Source: Streptomyces nymphaeiformis (GTDB lineage: Bacteria; Actinomycetota; Actinomycetes; Streptomycetales; Streptomycetaceae). From it: a stretch of DNA of 64,000 bases. The DNA is taken from NCBI RefSeq assembly GCF_014203895.1, contig NZ_JACHJY010000010.1:248001-312000 (forward strand), read 5' to 3'. Every line of letters begins with the position of its first letter. Position 1 is the first letter of the stretch. The notes under the pieces are model-generated. The model was not told the origin of the DNA. It saw only the letters and a list, made by a program, of their open reading frames with translations, and searched no databases. A program made the position numbers and the translations under genes. This document shows, piece after piece, positions 36,720-44,526 of the stretch.

Positions 36720-37384
36720 CCTGGTCGGAGATGCAGCCCCTGCTCGAACAGGGCACCGTCGACACCCTCTACATGGTCCTGTGGGCCACCGTCGTCACCA
36801 TCGCCGGCGGCCTGCCGCTCGGCATCCTCCTCGTCCTCACGGACAAGGGCGGACTGCTGCAGAACCGGCCCGTGAACAAGGTCGTCGGTGCGATCGTGAA
36901 CGTCGGCCGTTCGCTGCCGTTCATCATCCTGCTGATCGCCCTGATCCCGTTCACGACCTTCGTCGTCGGCACCTTCATCGGCCCGACCGCGATGATCGTG
37001 CCGCTCGCCATCGGCGCCATCCCCTTCTTCGCGCGCCTCGTCGAGACGGCGATCCGCGAGGTCGACCACGGACTCGTCGAAGCCGTCCAGGCCATGGGCG
37101 GCGGCATCCCCACCATCGTCCGCAAGGTGCTGCTCCCGCAGGCCCTGCCCTCGCTGATCTCGGCCGTCACCACCACCGTGATCGTGCTCATCGGGTACTC
37201 CGCGATGGCCGGCGCGGTCGGCGGCGAGGGCCTCGGCTCCAAGGCCGTCACCTACGGATACCAGCGCTTCGACACCACGTTCATGCTGGTCACCGTCGTC
37301 GTCCTGGTCCTGATCGTGACCGTCGTCCAGCTCATCGGCGACGGAGTCGTCCGACTCCTCGCCCGCCGGGGCCGCACCGCCTGA
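36716..37384 (+). CDS. metI: Methionine ABC transporter permease
   Basis: 222 aa with five membrane helices. The cytoplasmic coupling helix EAVQAMGGGIPTIVRKVLLPQALP is the EAA loop of binding-protein-dependent permeases. GGEGLGSKAVTYGYQRFDT near the end is typical of MetI. The GTG start overlaps the metN stop in GTGA. Confidence 0.95.
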   Translation: MTWSEMQPLLEQGTVDTLYMVLWATVVTIAGGLPLGILLVLTDKGGLLQNRPVNKVVGAIVNVGRSLPFIILLIALIPFTTFVVGTFIGPTAMIVPLAIGAIPFFARLVETAIREVDHGLVEAVQAMGGGIPTIVRKVLLPQALPSLISAVTTTVIVLIGYSAMAGAVGGEGLGSKAVTYGYQRFDTTFMLVTVVVLVLIVTVVQLIGDGVVRLLARRGRTA

Positions 37385-37504
37385 CGACCCCGCCGGGGCC
37401 GCACCGCGACACGGCCCCCGGCCCCCAAGACTTCGATTCTCGAAGAACAGCCCGGACTTGTTGTCCAGGCAAAGAATCCGCTCCACCGGAAAGAGGCACT
37501 CTTC
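37385..37504 (+). promoter_or_regulatory. metI-metQ intercistronic region with hairpins
   Basis: A GC-rich inverted repeat directly after metI and a small perfect hairpin CTTCGA-TTC-TCGAAG (about 37431-37445) lie between the coupled metNI and the separately initiated metQ. Such structures can lower or protect upstream message and let the binding protein be made in excess. GGAAAGAGG is the metQ ribosome-binding site. Confidence 0.45.
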
Positions 37505-38359
37505 GTGCGTAAGAACATCAAGCTCACCGCCGGTATCGCCGCCACCGCCGCCCTGGCCCTCGGCCTCACCGCCTGCGGCACCTCCTCGGACCCGTCCTCC
37601 TCCAAGGACGCGGCCGGCGCCGCCGACAAGCCCCTCGTCGTCGCCGCGTCCCCGACGCCGCACGCCGACATCCTCAACTTCGTCAAGGACAACCTGGCCG
37701 CGAAGGCCGGCCTGAAGCTGGAGGTGAAGGAGTTCACGGACTACGTCCTGCCGAACACCGCCACCGAGACCGGCCAGGTCGACGCCAACTTCTTCCAGCA
37801 CAAGCCGTACCTCGACGACTTCAACAAGAAGAACAACACCCACATCGTCCCCGTGGTGAACGTCCACCTGGAGCCGCTGGGCCTCTACTCCAAGAGCCTC
37901 AAGTCGGTGAAGGACATCAAGGCCGGCCAGACCATCGCCGTCCCGAACGACACCACCAACGAGGGCCGCGCGCTCCACCTCCTCGCCGAGAACGGCCTCA
38001 TCACCCTCAAGGGCGGTGTCGGCACCGACGCCAAGCTCTCCGACATCACCGACAAGAAGGGCCTGGAGTTCAAGGAGCTGGAGGCCGCCACCGTGCCCCG
38101 CGCCCTGAACGACGTGGACGCCGCCGTCGTCAACGGCAACTACGCCATCGAGGCCAAGCTCTCCCCGGCGAAGGACGCCCTCGTCCTGGAGAAGGCGGAG
38201 GGCAACCCGTACGCCAACTTCCTCGCCGTCAAGGCGGGCAACGAGAAGGACGCCCGCGTGCAGAAGCTCGCCAAGCTCCTCAACTCGCCCGAGGTGAAGA
38301 AGTACATCGAGGACACCTACAAGGGCTCGGTCATCCCCGCCTTCGGCGCCGCCCAGTAA
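37505..38359 (+). CDS. metQ: Methionine-binding lipoprotein
   Basis: 284 aa NlpA-family binding protein. The lipobox LTAC puts the lipidated Cys at about residue 23. VVAASPTPHADILNFVKDNL, KEFTDYVLPNTATETGQVDANFFQHKPYL and IAVPNDTTNEGRALHLL (given as family segments) are characteristic of MetQ. It is anchored outside the membrane and hands methionine to MetNI. GTG start with a good ribosome-binding site. Confidence 0.95.
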   Translation: MRKNIKLTAGIAATAALALGLTACGTSSDPSSSKDAAGAADKPLVVAASPTPHADILNFVKDNLAAKAGLKLEVKEFTDYVLPNTATETGQVDANFFQHKPYLDDFNKKNNTHIVPVVNVHLEPLGLYSKSLKSVKDIKAGQTIAVPNDTTNEGRALHLLAENGLITLKGGVGTDAKLSDITDKKGLEFKELEAATVPRALNDVDAAVVNGNYAIEAKLSPAKDALVLEKAEGNPYANFLAVKAGNEKDARVQKLAKLLNSPEVKKYIEDTYKGSVIPAFGAAQ

Positions 38360-38426
38360 GGCCCGCCGAGCGGAACCCGCGTCCGAGGGGCCGTCAGACC
38401 GGTTCCCCCGTACAGTCCTTGTGGAG

Positions 38427-38462
38427 AAGGCCCCCCGCACCCCGTCCGGTGCGCGGGGCCTT
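38427..38462 (+). terminator. Terminator of metNIQ
   Basis: A 15-bp stem with one mismatch (38427-38441 with 38448-38462) about 70 nt past the stop. Confidence 0.75.
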
Positions 38463-38569
38463 CGCCACACCCCCACCCGACACCCGACCCGGCCATGCGC
38501 ACCGGCAGTCGCATGCTGCATGCTGTGCGTTCACGGTCGATTCGGACGGTCCACGGCATGGAGCTGCGC

Positions 38570-39205
38570 ATGACTACCACCTTTCCGGACATCTCCATCA
38601 ACACGGACCGGCTGGTGCTGCGCGCGCTCGAGGAGGCGGACGCCCCCGCCCTCGCCGAGATGATGAACGACGAGATGGTCGCCGCCTGGACGGCCGTGCC
38701 CCAGCCCTACACCGAGCCCGCGGCACACCGCTGGATCACCGAGTACGCCCCCACCGAACGCGCCGCGGGACGAGGCCTCGACCTCGCCGTCACCGAGTTC
38801 CTGACCCAGCGTCTGGTCGGCATCGTCCAGCTGAGCAACACCGACTGGCGCGTCCGCTCCACCGAGATGTCGTACATCATCGCCCCCTGGGCCCGCGGCG
38901 AGGGCTACGCCTCCGAGGCCGCGCTCGCCACCGCCCAGTGGCTCTTCGGCGACCAGAAGTTCGAGCGCCTGGAACTGCGCACCGCCGCCGACAACACCGC
39001 CTCCCAGCAGGTCGCCCAGAAGATCGGCTGCATCAGCGAAGGCGTCCTGCGCAACGCCTGCATAGCCCGCACCCGCACCGAGGACGGCAGCTGGACCGAA
39101 CTGCGCACCGACTTCATCGTCTGGGGCCTCCTCCCCGAGGACCTCGACGGCGTCGCCGACCAGATGGCCGAGGCCGGCTACTCCTCGTACACCGACTGGA
39201 GCTGA
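38570..39205 (+). CDS. GNAT-family acetyltransferase, RimJ/RimL type
   Basis: 211 aa. TDRLVLRALEEADAPALAEM at the N terminus and SYIIAPWARGEGYASEAALA (about 97-116) plus LELRTAADNTASQQVAQKIG are RimJ/RimL features. This class acetylates ribosomal-protein N termini or small molecules. GGAG lies 6 nt before the ATG at 38570; an ATG at 38558 is in frame. Confidence 0.88.
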   Translation: MTTTFPDISINTDRLVLRALEEADAPALAEMMNDEMVAAWTAVPQPYTEPAAHRWITEYAPTERAAGRGLDLAVTEFLTQRLVGIVQLSNTDWRVRSTEMSYIIAPWARGEGYASEAALATAQWLFGDQKFERLELRTAADNTASQQVAQKIGCISEGVLRNACIARTRTEDGSWTELRTDFIVWGLLPEDLDGVADQMAEAGYSSYTDWS

Positions 39206-39207
39206 GC

Positions 39208-39228
39208 CCCCGGGAAGCGATCCCGGGG
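39208..39228 (+). terminator. Hairpin between the acetyltransferase gene and cobL
   Basis: Perfect 8-bp stem CCCCGGGA/TCCCGGGG with a 5-nt loop, starting 3 nt after the stop. It directly precedes a TACGCT -10 box (39229-39234) for cobL. Confidence 0.6.
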
Positions 39229-39277
39229 TACGCTCGGCACGCCCCCGACCTGCGACGACACAGGGAGACAGACGACG

Positions 39278-40522
39278 ATGGCCGACCGCGTCACGGTGAT
39301 CGGCTGGGACGGCTCGCCCCTCACCGCGGGGGCCAGGGCCGCGCTCTCCGCCGCCACCCTCGTGGCCGGCGCAGCCCACCACCTGGCGCTGCCCGAGGTG
39401 CCCCCCGCCGCCGAACGCATCCGCCTCGGCAGCGTCGACCTCGCCGCCCGCCGCATCGCGACACACCGCGGCACCGCCGTCGTCCTCGCCGACGGAGACC
39501 CCGGCTTCTTCGGCGTCGTCCGCACCCTGCGCGCCCCCGAACACGGCCTCGAGGTCGAGGTCGTCCCCGCCGTCTCCTCCGTCGCCGCCGCCTTCGCACG
39601 GGCCGGCATGCCCTGGGAGGACGCCCGGATCGTCGTCGCCCACCAGCGCACCCTGCGCCGCGCCGTCAACGTCTGCCGCGCCCACCCCAAGGTCGCCGTC
39701 CTCACCTCACCGGGCGCGGGCCCCGCCGAACTCGCCCTCCTCCTCGAAGGGGTCCACCGCACCTTCGTCGTCTGCGAGGAACTCGGCACCGACCGCGAAC
39801 AGGTGTCCGTCCTCACCTCCGACAAGGCCGCCGACCACGCCTGGCGCGACCCGAACGTCGTCCTCGTCATCGGCGGCGCCGTCGGCGGCACCCCCACCGC
39901 CCCCTGGCTGATGGGCCAGGACCCGGCCGCGCGCACGGTCCGCGGCTGGGGGCTTCCCACCGAGGAGTACGACTCCGAGGGCGAAGGCCCGGGAACCGGA
40001 CCGGCGCACACCGGCGCGGGCACGGACCCCGCCCTCCGAGCCGCCCAACTCGCCCGCCTCGGCCCCCGCACCGGCGACCTCGTCTGGGACATCGGCTGCG
40101 CGGGCGGCGCCTTCTCCGTCGAGGCCGCCCGCTTCGGCGCCGCCGTCATCGCCGTGGACGCCGACCCGGCCGCCTGCGCCCGCGCCGAACGGGCCGCCCG
40201 CCGCCACGGAGTCCCCCTCCAGACCGTCCGGGGCCGCGCCCCGCACGTCCTGGAGAGCCTGCCCGAACCCGACGTCGTACGGATCGCGGCCGGCGGCGTC
40301 CCCGTCGTCACCGCCTGCACCGACCGGCGCCCGGAGCGGATCGTCGCCCACGCCTCCACCCGCGACGAGGCCGAGGCGATCGGCGCCGCCCTCGGCGCCG
40401 GCGGATACGCCGTCGAGAGCCTCCTCCTGCAGACCGTCGGACTCGACCCGGAGGACTGGTCGGAACGCGAGCGTTCGGTCGTGTTCCTGCTGTCCGGACG
40501 CAGGATCGAACGCGCCCCGTGA
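39278..40522 (+). CDS. cobL: Precorrin-6Y C5,15-methyltransferase (decarboxylating)
   Basis: 414 aa fusion of the two enzymes separate in anaerobic organisms. The N-terminal half is a CbiE-like tetrapyrrole methyltransferase (VVLADGDPGFFGVVRTL). The C-terminal half is CbiT-like, with the SAM motif DLVWDIGCAGGAFSVEAA (about 267-284). It methylates C5 and C15 and decarboxylates the acetate side chain of the corrin precursor. AGGGAGA is the ribosome-binding site. Confidence 0.95.
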   Translation: MADRVTVIGWDGSPLTAGARAALSAATLVAGAAHHLALPEVPPAAERIRLGSVDLAARRIATHRGTAVVLADGDPGFFGVVRTLRAPEHGLEVEVVPAVSSVAAAFARAGMPWEDARIVVAHQRTLRRAVNVCRAHPKVAVLTSPGAGPAELALLLEGVHRTFVVCEELGTDREQVSVLTSDKAADHAWRDPNVVLVIGGAVGGTPTAPWLMGQDPAARTVRGWGLPTEEYDSEGEGPGTGPAHTGAGTDPALRAAQLARLGPRTGDLVWDIGCAGGAFSVEAARFGAAVIAVDADPAACARAERAARRHGVPLQTVRGRAPHVLESLPEPDVVRIAAGGVPVVTACTDRRPERIVAHASTRDEAEAIGAALGAGGYAVESLLLQTVGLDPEDWSERERSVVFLLSGRRIERAP

Positions 40523-40598
40523 CCAGGCCGCCCCACCGGGGCAGGGTAGGCTGGCCGATTGTTGTACCGCACCGGGACGTTCGACGGTCTGTTCGTCA

Positions 40599-40832
40599 AT
40601 GTCCCGAATTGGTGGCCGCTTTGTGCCGCTGATGTGGTACGCGACAAGGGGGGACCGCGCGACGTGGCGCAGTCCACAGCGCACCGTGGCAGATCTCCCT
40701 GCCACGATGGCCGAAGGCCGCGACAATGTGTGGATGTCAGCGCGTGCTTCGTGCCGCGCGGCGCGCGCGCTCGTTCTTGTCGACGGGCGCAGGTCTGAAG
40801 GAGAACAAGCGATGGGCGAGGGGTACGCATGA
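40599..40832 (+). CDS. Possible 77-aa upstream ORF coupled to the BluB-CobT gene (doubtful)
   Basis: An open frame begins at an ATG in the 306-nt gap after cobL and ends in a 4-nt ATGA overlap with the BluB-CobT start. Codon third positions are only moderately GC-biased and many rare codons occur, so it may be noncoding leader. The overlap is the only argument for translation. I recognise no domain. Confidence 0.25.
   Translation: MSRIGGRFVPLMWYATRGDRATWRSPQRTVADLPATMAEGRDNVWMSARASCRAARALVLVDGRRSEGEQAMGEGYA
40685..40706 (+). promoter_or_regulatory. Hairpin in the BluB-CobT leader
   Basis: A perfect 8-bp stem, CGTGGCAG with CTGCCACG and a 6-nt loop, lies 123 nt before the start codon. I could not match a cobalamin riboswitch (no B12-box-like sequence) in 40523-40828. 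Confidence 0.4.
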
Positions 40833-43800
40833 CGGACACCGGCCAGGTCCCGGGCGAGGGGCTGCCGGAGAACGCAGGCATGGTCGAGCAGCCGGGCATC
40901 CCCGCTCCGGACGCGTACACCTTCCTGGACCCCTCCGGTCACACCGCCGATGACGACGACATCCTGCTGATGCCGGGAGCCCAGGGCGCCTGGAGCGAGC
41001 ACCCGCCGGGCGTCGTGCCCGCGCCGCCGGTCGCCGTACCGGCCCCCGTCCTTCCGCCGCAGGGGGTGCCGCAGGCCGGCGTTCCGGCGCCGCAGGTCCC
41101 GATGGGCGACCCGCTCACCGACCCCCTGCCGGACCCGCTCACGGGCCCGCTCCCCGACGGCGTCGCGCTCGCCGACGTGCTGACGGCCCCGCAGGGCCAG
41201 ACCCCGCCGCAGGGCGTGCCGCTCGGCACCCCGGCGCACGGCGTCCCCGTGGTCACCGACCACGGCTACGAGCCGGGCATCCTCGACACCGGCGCCCACG
41301 AGGCGGCGGGCCGCGACACCGGCTCCGTCGACCTCGGCGGCGTCCGCGTGCCCCCGCCCGCTCCGGCCCCGACCCCGCAGCCGGCCCGCCGCCCGCTGCA
41401 CATGGGCCCGCCGGTGCCCGACGCCACCGGCGGCGTCGTGCTCTCCCTCGCCGACCGCGGCCCGGCCGCCGCGCCCGCGCCGGCCCCGCAGCCCGTGCCG
41501 GCCCCCGAGCCGGTCGTGGCCACGGCCCCCGCCCCGATGCCGGTGCGGAACCCGGGCCCGCCGACCACCGGCCCCGAGTACTTCGAGATCGCGCAGGACC
41601 AGCAGCTCGCCCCGCAGGGCGCCGAGCCGTGGGTCGCGCAGCCGCAGGAGCCGGCCGCGCCGCAGGCACCCGCAGAAACGGTCGTCCCGCAGACGGCCCA
41701 GTTCGTCCAGGTCGAGGGCTCCGTCCCGACGACCCCGCACCTGGCCCCGATCCCGGCGGCCGAGGTGCCCCCGCTCGCCGAGCAGGCGCCGATCGCGGAG
41801 CAGCCCGCCCCGGCCGAGGCGCCCGTGGCTCCTGCGGCTCCCGTGACTCCCGTGGCGGAGGTCCCGGCCGAGGTCGTGGAGACCGCCGCCCCGGAGACCC
41901 CGGAGGAGGCCCCCGAGCCCCAGGCCGTGGTCCCCGCGCCCCGCGAGGCCGAGCCCGCCGCCGAGGTGATCGTCCCGGCCCAGGAGCCCGAGCCGCAGCC
42001 GGCCGAGCCCGTCGCCGAGGCCCCGGCCGAGCCGGCGCAGCCCGTGGAGGAGCCGGTCCAGGCCCAGCAGCCCGTCGTCGAGGAGCTCGCCCAGGCCGCC
42101 GAGGTCCAGGAGGAGCCCGCTCCCGAGGCCCCGGTGGAGGCCGTCGCGGAGCCGGTGGCGGAAGCGCTCGCGGAGCCCGCCGTCGAGCAGCCCGCAGCGG
42201 TCGAGGCCGTGGTCGAGGAGATCCCCGTAGCGGCCGAGGCGGTACCGGTCGTCGAGGTCGCACCGACCGAGGCGCAGGCCGACACCGAGGCCCAGCCGGC
42301 AGTGGAAGCCCCGGCAGAGGAAGCCCCGACCGCCGAAGCCCCGGCGATCGAGGCACCGGCAACCGAGGCCCCGGCCACCGAAGCCGAAGCCACCGAAGCC
42401 ACTGCCGAAGAGCAGCAGGAGCAGCAGCAGGAGCAGCAGCAGGAGCTGGAGCAGGAGGCGGAGCCGGAGCTGGAGCAGGTGGCGCGCCCCGACTCCCCGG
42501 CCCCCGGCTACGACGACGCCGAGCGCGAGGCCGTCCTCCGTGTGATGCGCGAGCGCCGAGACATCCGCAACGGCTTCCGCAGCGACCCGATCCCTCACGA
42601 GGTGCTCCTCCGCGTCCTCGAAGCGGCCCACACCGCACCCAGCGTCGGTCACTCGCAGCCCTGGGACTTCGTCGTCATCCGCTCGGCGGAGACCCGGCAG
42701 ACGATGCACGAGCTGGCGCAGCGTCAGCGCGAGGCGTACGCGAAGTCGCTGCCGAAGGCCCGGGCGAAGCAGTTCAAGGAACTGAAGATCGAGGCCATCC
42801 TCGACACCCCGGTGAACATCGTCGTGACCGCCGACCCCACCCGGGGCGGCCGCCACACGCTCGGCCGTTACACGCAGCCGCAGATGGCCCCGTACTCCTC
42901 GGCGCTCGCCGTCGAGAACCTCTGGCTCGCGGCCCGCGCCGAGGGCCTCGGCGTCGGCTGGGTCAGCTTCTTCGACGAGCGCGAGATGGTCCGCGCGCTC
43001 GGCCTTCCCGAGCACCTGGAAGTGGTCGCGTACCTCTGCGTGGGTTACGTGGACGAGTTCCCGGAGGAGCCCGAGCTGATGCAGGCGGGCTGGTCGAAGC
43101 GCCGTCCGCTGGCCTGGGTCGTCCACGAGGAGACGTACGGCCGCCGTGCGCTGCCGGGCGAGGAACCGCACGACCTCCTCCAGGAGACGGTGGCGAACAT
43201 CCGTCCGCTGGACGCCAAGGCGCTCGGCGAGGCGTGGGAGCGACAGAAGCGCATGACCAAGCCCGCCGGGGCGCTGGGCATGCTGGAGATCATCTCCGCA
43301 CAGCTCTCGGGCCTGTCCCGCGTCTGCCCGCCCCCGATCCCGGAGCCGGCGGCGGTCGCGATCTTCGCGGGAGACCACGGTGTCCACGCCCAGGGCGTGA
43401 CCCCGTGGCCGCAGGAGGTCACGGGCCAGATGGTGGCCAACTTCCTGGGCGGGGGAGCGGTCTGCAACGCCTTCGCGAACCAGGTCGGGGCGGAGGTCTG
43501 CGTCATCGACGTGGGCGTGAAGTCGGAACTCCCGGCGACACCCGGTCTCCTCCCCCGCAAGGTCCGCCCGGGCACGGACGACTTCACCACGGGCCTCGCG
43601 ATGACCCGCGAAGAGGTGCTGGCCGCGATCGAGGTGGGCATCGAAACGGCCCGAGACCTCGTGGCGGCGGGCAACAAGGCCCTGCTCACGGGTGAGATGG
43701 GCATTGCCAACACGACCGCGTCGGCGGCACTGATCTCGGTCTACACGGGCGTGGACGCCGCCGAGGTCACGGGCCGGGGCACGGGCATCAACGACGAGAC

Positions 43801-44224
43801 GCACGCCCGCAAGGTGGACGTGGTCCGGCGCGCGCTGGACCTGCACAAGCCGGACCCGGCGGACCCGATCGGCGTCCTGTCGGCGGTCGGCGGCCTGGAG
43901 CACGCGGCCCTCGTGGGCCTGATCCTGGGCGCGGCCTCGCTCCGTACCCCGGTCATCCTGGACGGCGTCTCCACGGGCGCGGCGGCCCTGGTCGCCCGCG
44001 CCATCGCCCCCGAGTCCCTCGCGGCGTGCATCGCGGGCCACCGCAGCGCCGAGCCGGGCCACGTGGCGGCCCTGAACAAGCTGGGCCTGCGCCCGCTGGT
44101 CGACCTGGACCTCCGCCTCGGCGAAGGCACGGGCGCGCTTCTGGCGCTTCCCCTGGTGCAGAGCGCGGCCCGGGCGATGCACGAGGTGGCCACGTTCGAC
44201 TCGGCGGGAGTCACCGAGAAGTAG
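40829..44224 (+). CDS. cobT: BluB-CobT fusion: flavin destructase plus nicotinate-nucleotide-DMB phosphoribosyltransferase with long disordered N terminus
   Basis: 1131 aa. Residues 1-560 are Pro/Ala/Glu/Val-rich and predicted disordered, ending in a Gln/Glu tract. About 562-775 is a BluB nitroreductase-fold domain (RRDIRNGFRSDPIPHEVLLR, TAPSVGHSQPWDF, GLGVGWVSFFDEREM), which turns FMNH2 into dimethylbenzimidazole (DMB). About 790-1131 is CobT (TKPAGALGMLE, FAGDHGVHAQGVTPWPQ, GEMGIANTTASAAL, GRGTGIND, catalytic Glu in LGEGTGALLALPL), which activates DMB as alpha-ribazole phosphate for B12. The fusion couples making and activating the lower ligand. It is known in actinobacteria, but the tail has no assigned role. 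A GAGGGG-like site precedes the ATG. Confidence 0.93.
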   Translation: MTDTGQVPGEGLPENAGMVEQPGIPAPDAYTFLDPSGHTADDDDILLMPGAQGAWSEHPPGVVPAPPVAVPAPVLPPQGVPQAGVPAPQVPMGDPLTDPLPDPLTGPLPDGVALADVLTAPQGQTPPQGVPLGTPAHGVPVVTDHGYEPGILDTGAHEAAGRDTGSVDLGGVRVPPPAPAPTPQPARRPLHMGPPVPDATGGVVLSLADRGPAAAPAPAPQPVPAPEPVVATAPAPMPVRNPGPPTTGPEYFEIAQDQQLAPQGAEPWVAQPQEPAAPQAPAETVVPQTAQFVQVEGSVPTTPHLAPIPAAEVPPLAEQAPIAEQPAPAEAPVAPAAPVTPVAEVPAEVVETAAPETPEEAPEPQAVVPAPREAEPAAEVIVPAQEPEPQPAEPVAEAPAEPAQPVEEPVQAQQPVVEELAQAAEVQEEPAPEAPVEAVAEPVAEALAEPAVEQPAAVEAVVEEIPVAAEAVPVVEVAPTEAQADTEAQPAVEAPAEEAPTAEAPAIEAPATEAPATEAEATEATAEEQQEQQQEQQQELEQEAEPELEQVARPDSPAPGYDDAEREAVLRVMRERRDIRNGFRSDPIPHEVLLRVLEAAHTAPSVGHSQPWDFVVIRSAETRQTMHELAQRQREAYAKSLPKARAKQFKELKIEAILDTPVNIVVTADPTRGGRHTLGRYTQPQMAPYSSALAVENLWLAARAEGLGVGWVSFFDEREMVRALGLPEHLEVVAYLCVGYVDEFPEEPELMQAGWSKRRPLAWVVHEETYGRRALPGEEPHDLLQETVANIRPLDAKALGEAWERQKRMTKPAGALGMLEIISAQLSGLSRVCPPPIPEPAAVAIFAGDHGVHAQGVTPWPQEVTGQMVANFLGGGAVCNAFANQVGAEVCVIDVGVKSELPATPGLLPRKVRPGTDDFTTGLAMTREEVLAAIEVGIETARDLVAAGNKALLTGEMGIANTTASAALISVYTGVDAAEVTGRGTGINDETHARKVDVVRRALDLHKPDPADPIGVLSAVGGLEHAALVGLILGAASLRTPVILDGVSTGAAALVARAIAPESLAACIAGHRSAEPGHVAALNKLGLRPLVDLDLRLGEGTGALLALPLVQSAARAMHEVATFDSAGVTEK

Positions 44225-44231
44225 CACACCG

Positions 44232-44270
44232 GCGCGTCCCCCGACCCATCCACGGGAGTGGGGGACGCGC
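44232..44270 (+). terminator. Terminator of the BluB-CobT gene
   Basis: Perfect 11-bp stem (44232-44242 with 44260-44270) with a 17-nt loop, starting 7 nt after the stop. Confidence 0.75.
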
Positions 44271-44271
44271 A

Positions 44272-44374
44272 GGAACCGGGTTCGGGACGTAAAGCGTGAT
44301 GTGTGGCGCGTAAGGGCCTGAAGCTTTCAGGATCCCGCAGGCGCCGTAGATCATGCAGTCCCGAACCCGGTTCC
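44272..44374. repeat. 103-nt nested inverted-repeat element
   Basis: The outer arms are a perfect 17-bp inverted repeat (44272-44288 with 44358-44374). Inside, further pairing is possible in the same register: GCGTGAT with ATCATGC (one mismatch), GGCGC with GCGCC, and a perfect CCTGAA-GCT-TTCAGG apical hairpin. The whole can fold into one long imperfect rod. It is not part of a recognisable gene, and lies between cobT and the cysG-like gene. It could be a MITE-like relic, a structured RNA or a second terminator. Confidence 0.7.
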
Positions 44375-44445
44375 GGAGCGTCCCCCATGCGCCCGCCCAC
44401 CGGCCGGGGGACATCCGTCACACCCAGCAACCCGCACGTCACCGC

Positions 44446-44451
44446 TATCGT
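44446..44451 (+). promoter_or_regulatory. Candidate -10 box for the cysG-like gene
   Basis: TATCGT (TANNNT form) lies 75 nt before the start. GAGGAG at about 44512-44517 is the ribosome-binding site. The -35 is unclear. Confidence 0.35.
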
Positions 44452-44526
44452 GACCGTGCAGAGCCGCTCCACCGCAGCAGCGGCACCCTCGCCCGCACCG
44501 CACGCTCTCCGAGGAGCCGCTCACCT

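Noticed and set aside
36089..38521. An 810-codon minus-strand open frame across metNIQ
   Set aside because: It is antisense to a fully recognisable metNIQ operon and has no domain of its own.
40523..40828. Cobalamin riboswitch before the BluB-CobT gene
   Set aside because: I could not find a B12-box-like sequence or the characteristic junctions; only a simple hairpin is present.
41750..42480. Ala/Pro/Glu repeats in the BluB-CobT gene as a mobile or satellite insertion
   Set aside because: The frame is continuous and codon use matches the rest of the gene, so it is part of the protein.
39707..44227. A 1506-codon open frame on the minus strand across cobL and the BluB-CobT gene
   Set aside because: It is the shadow of two clearly conserved plus-strand genes; its Arg/Leu/Gly-rich repeats mirror the Pro/Ala/Glu tail of the fusion.
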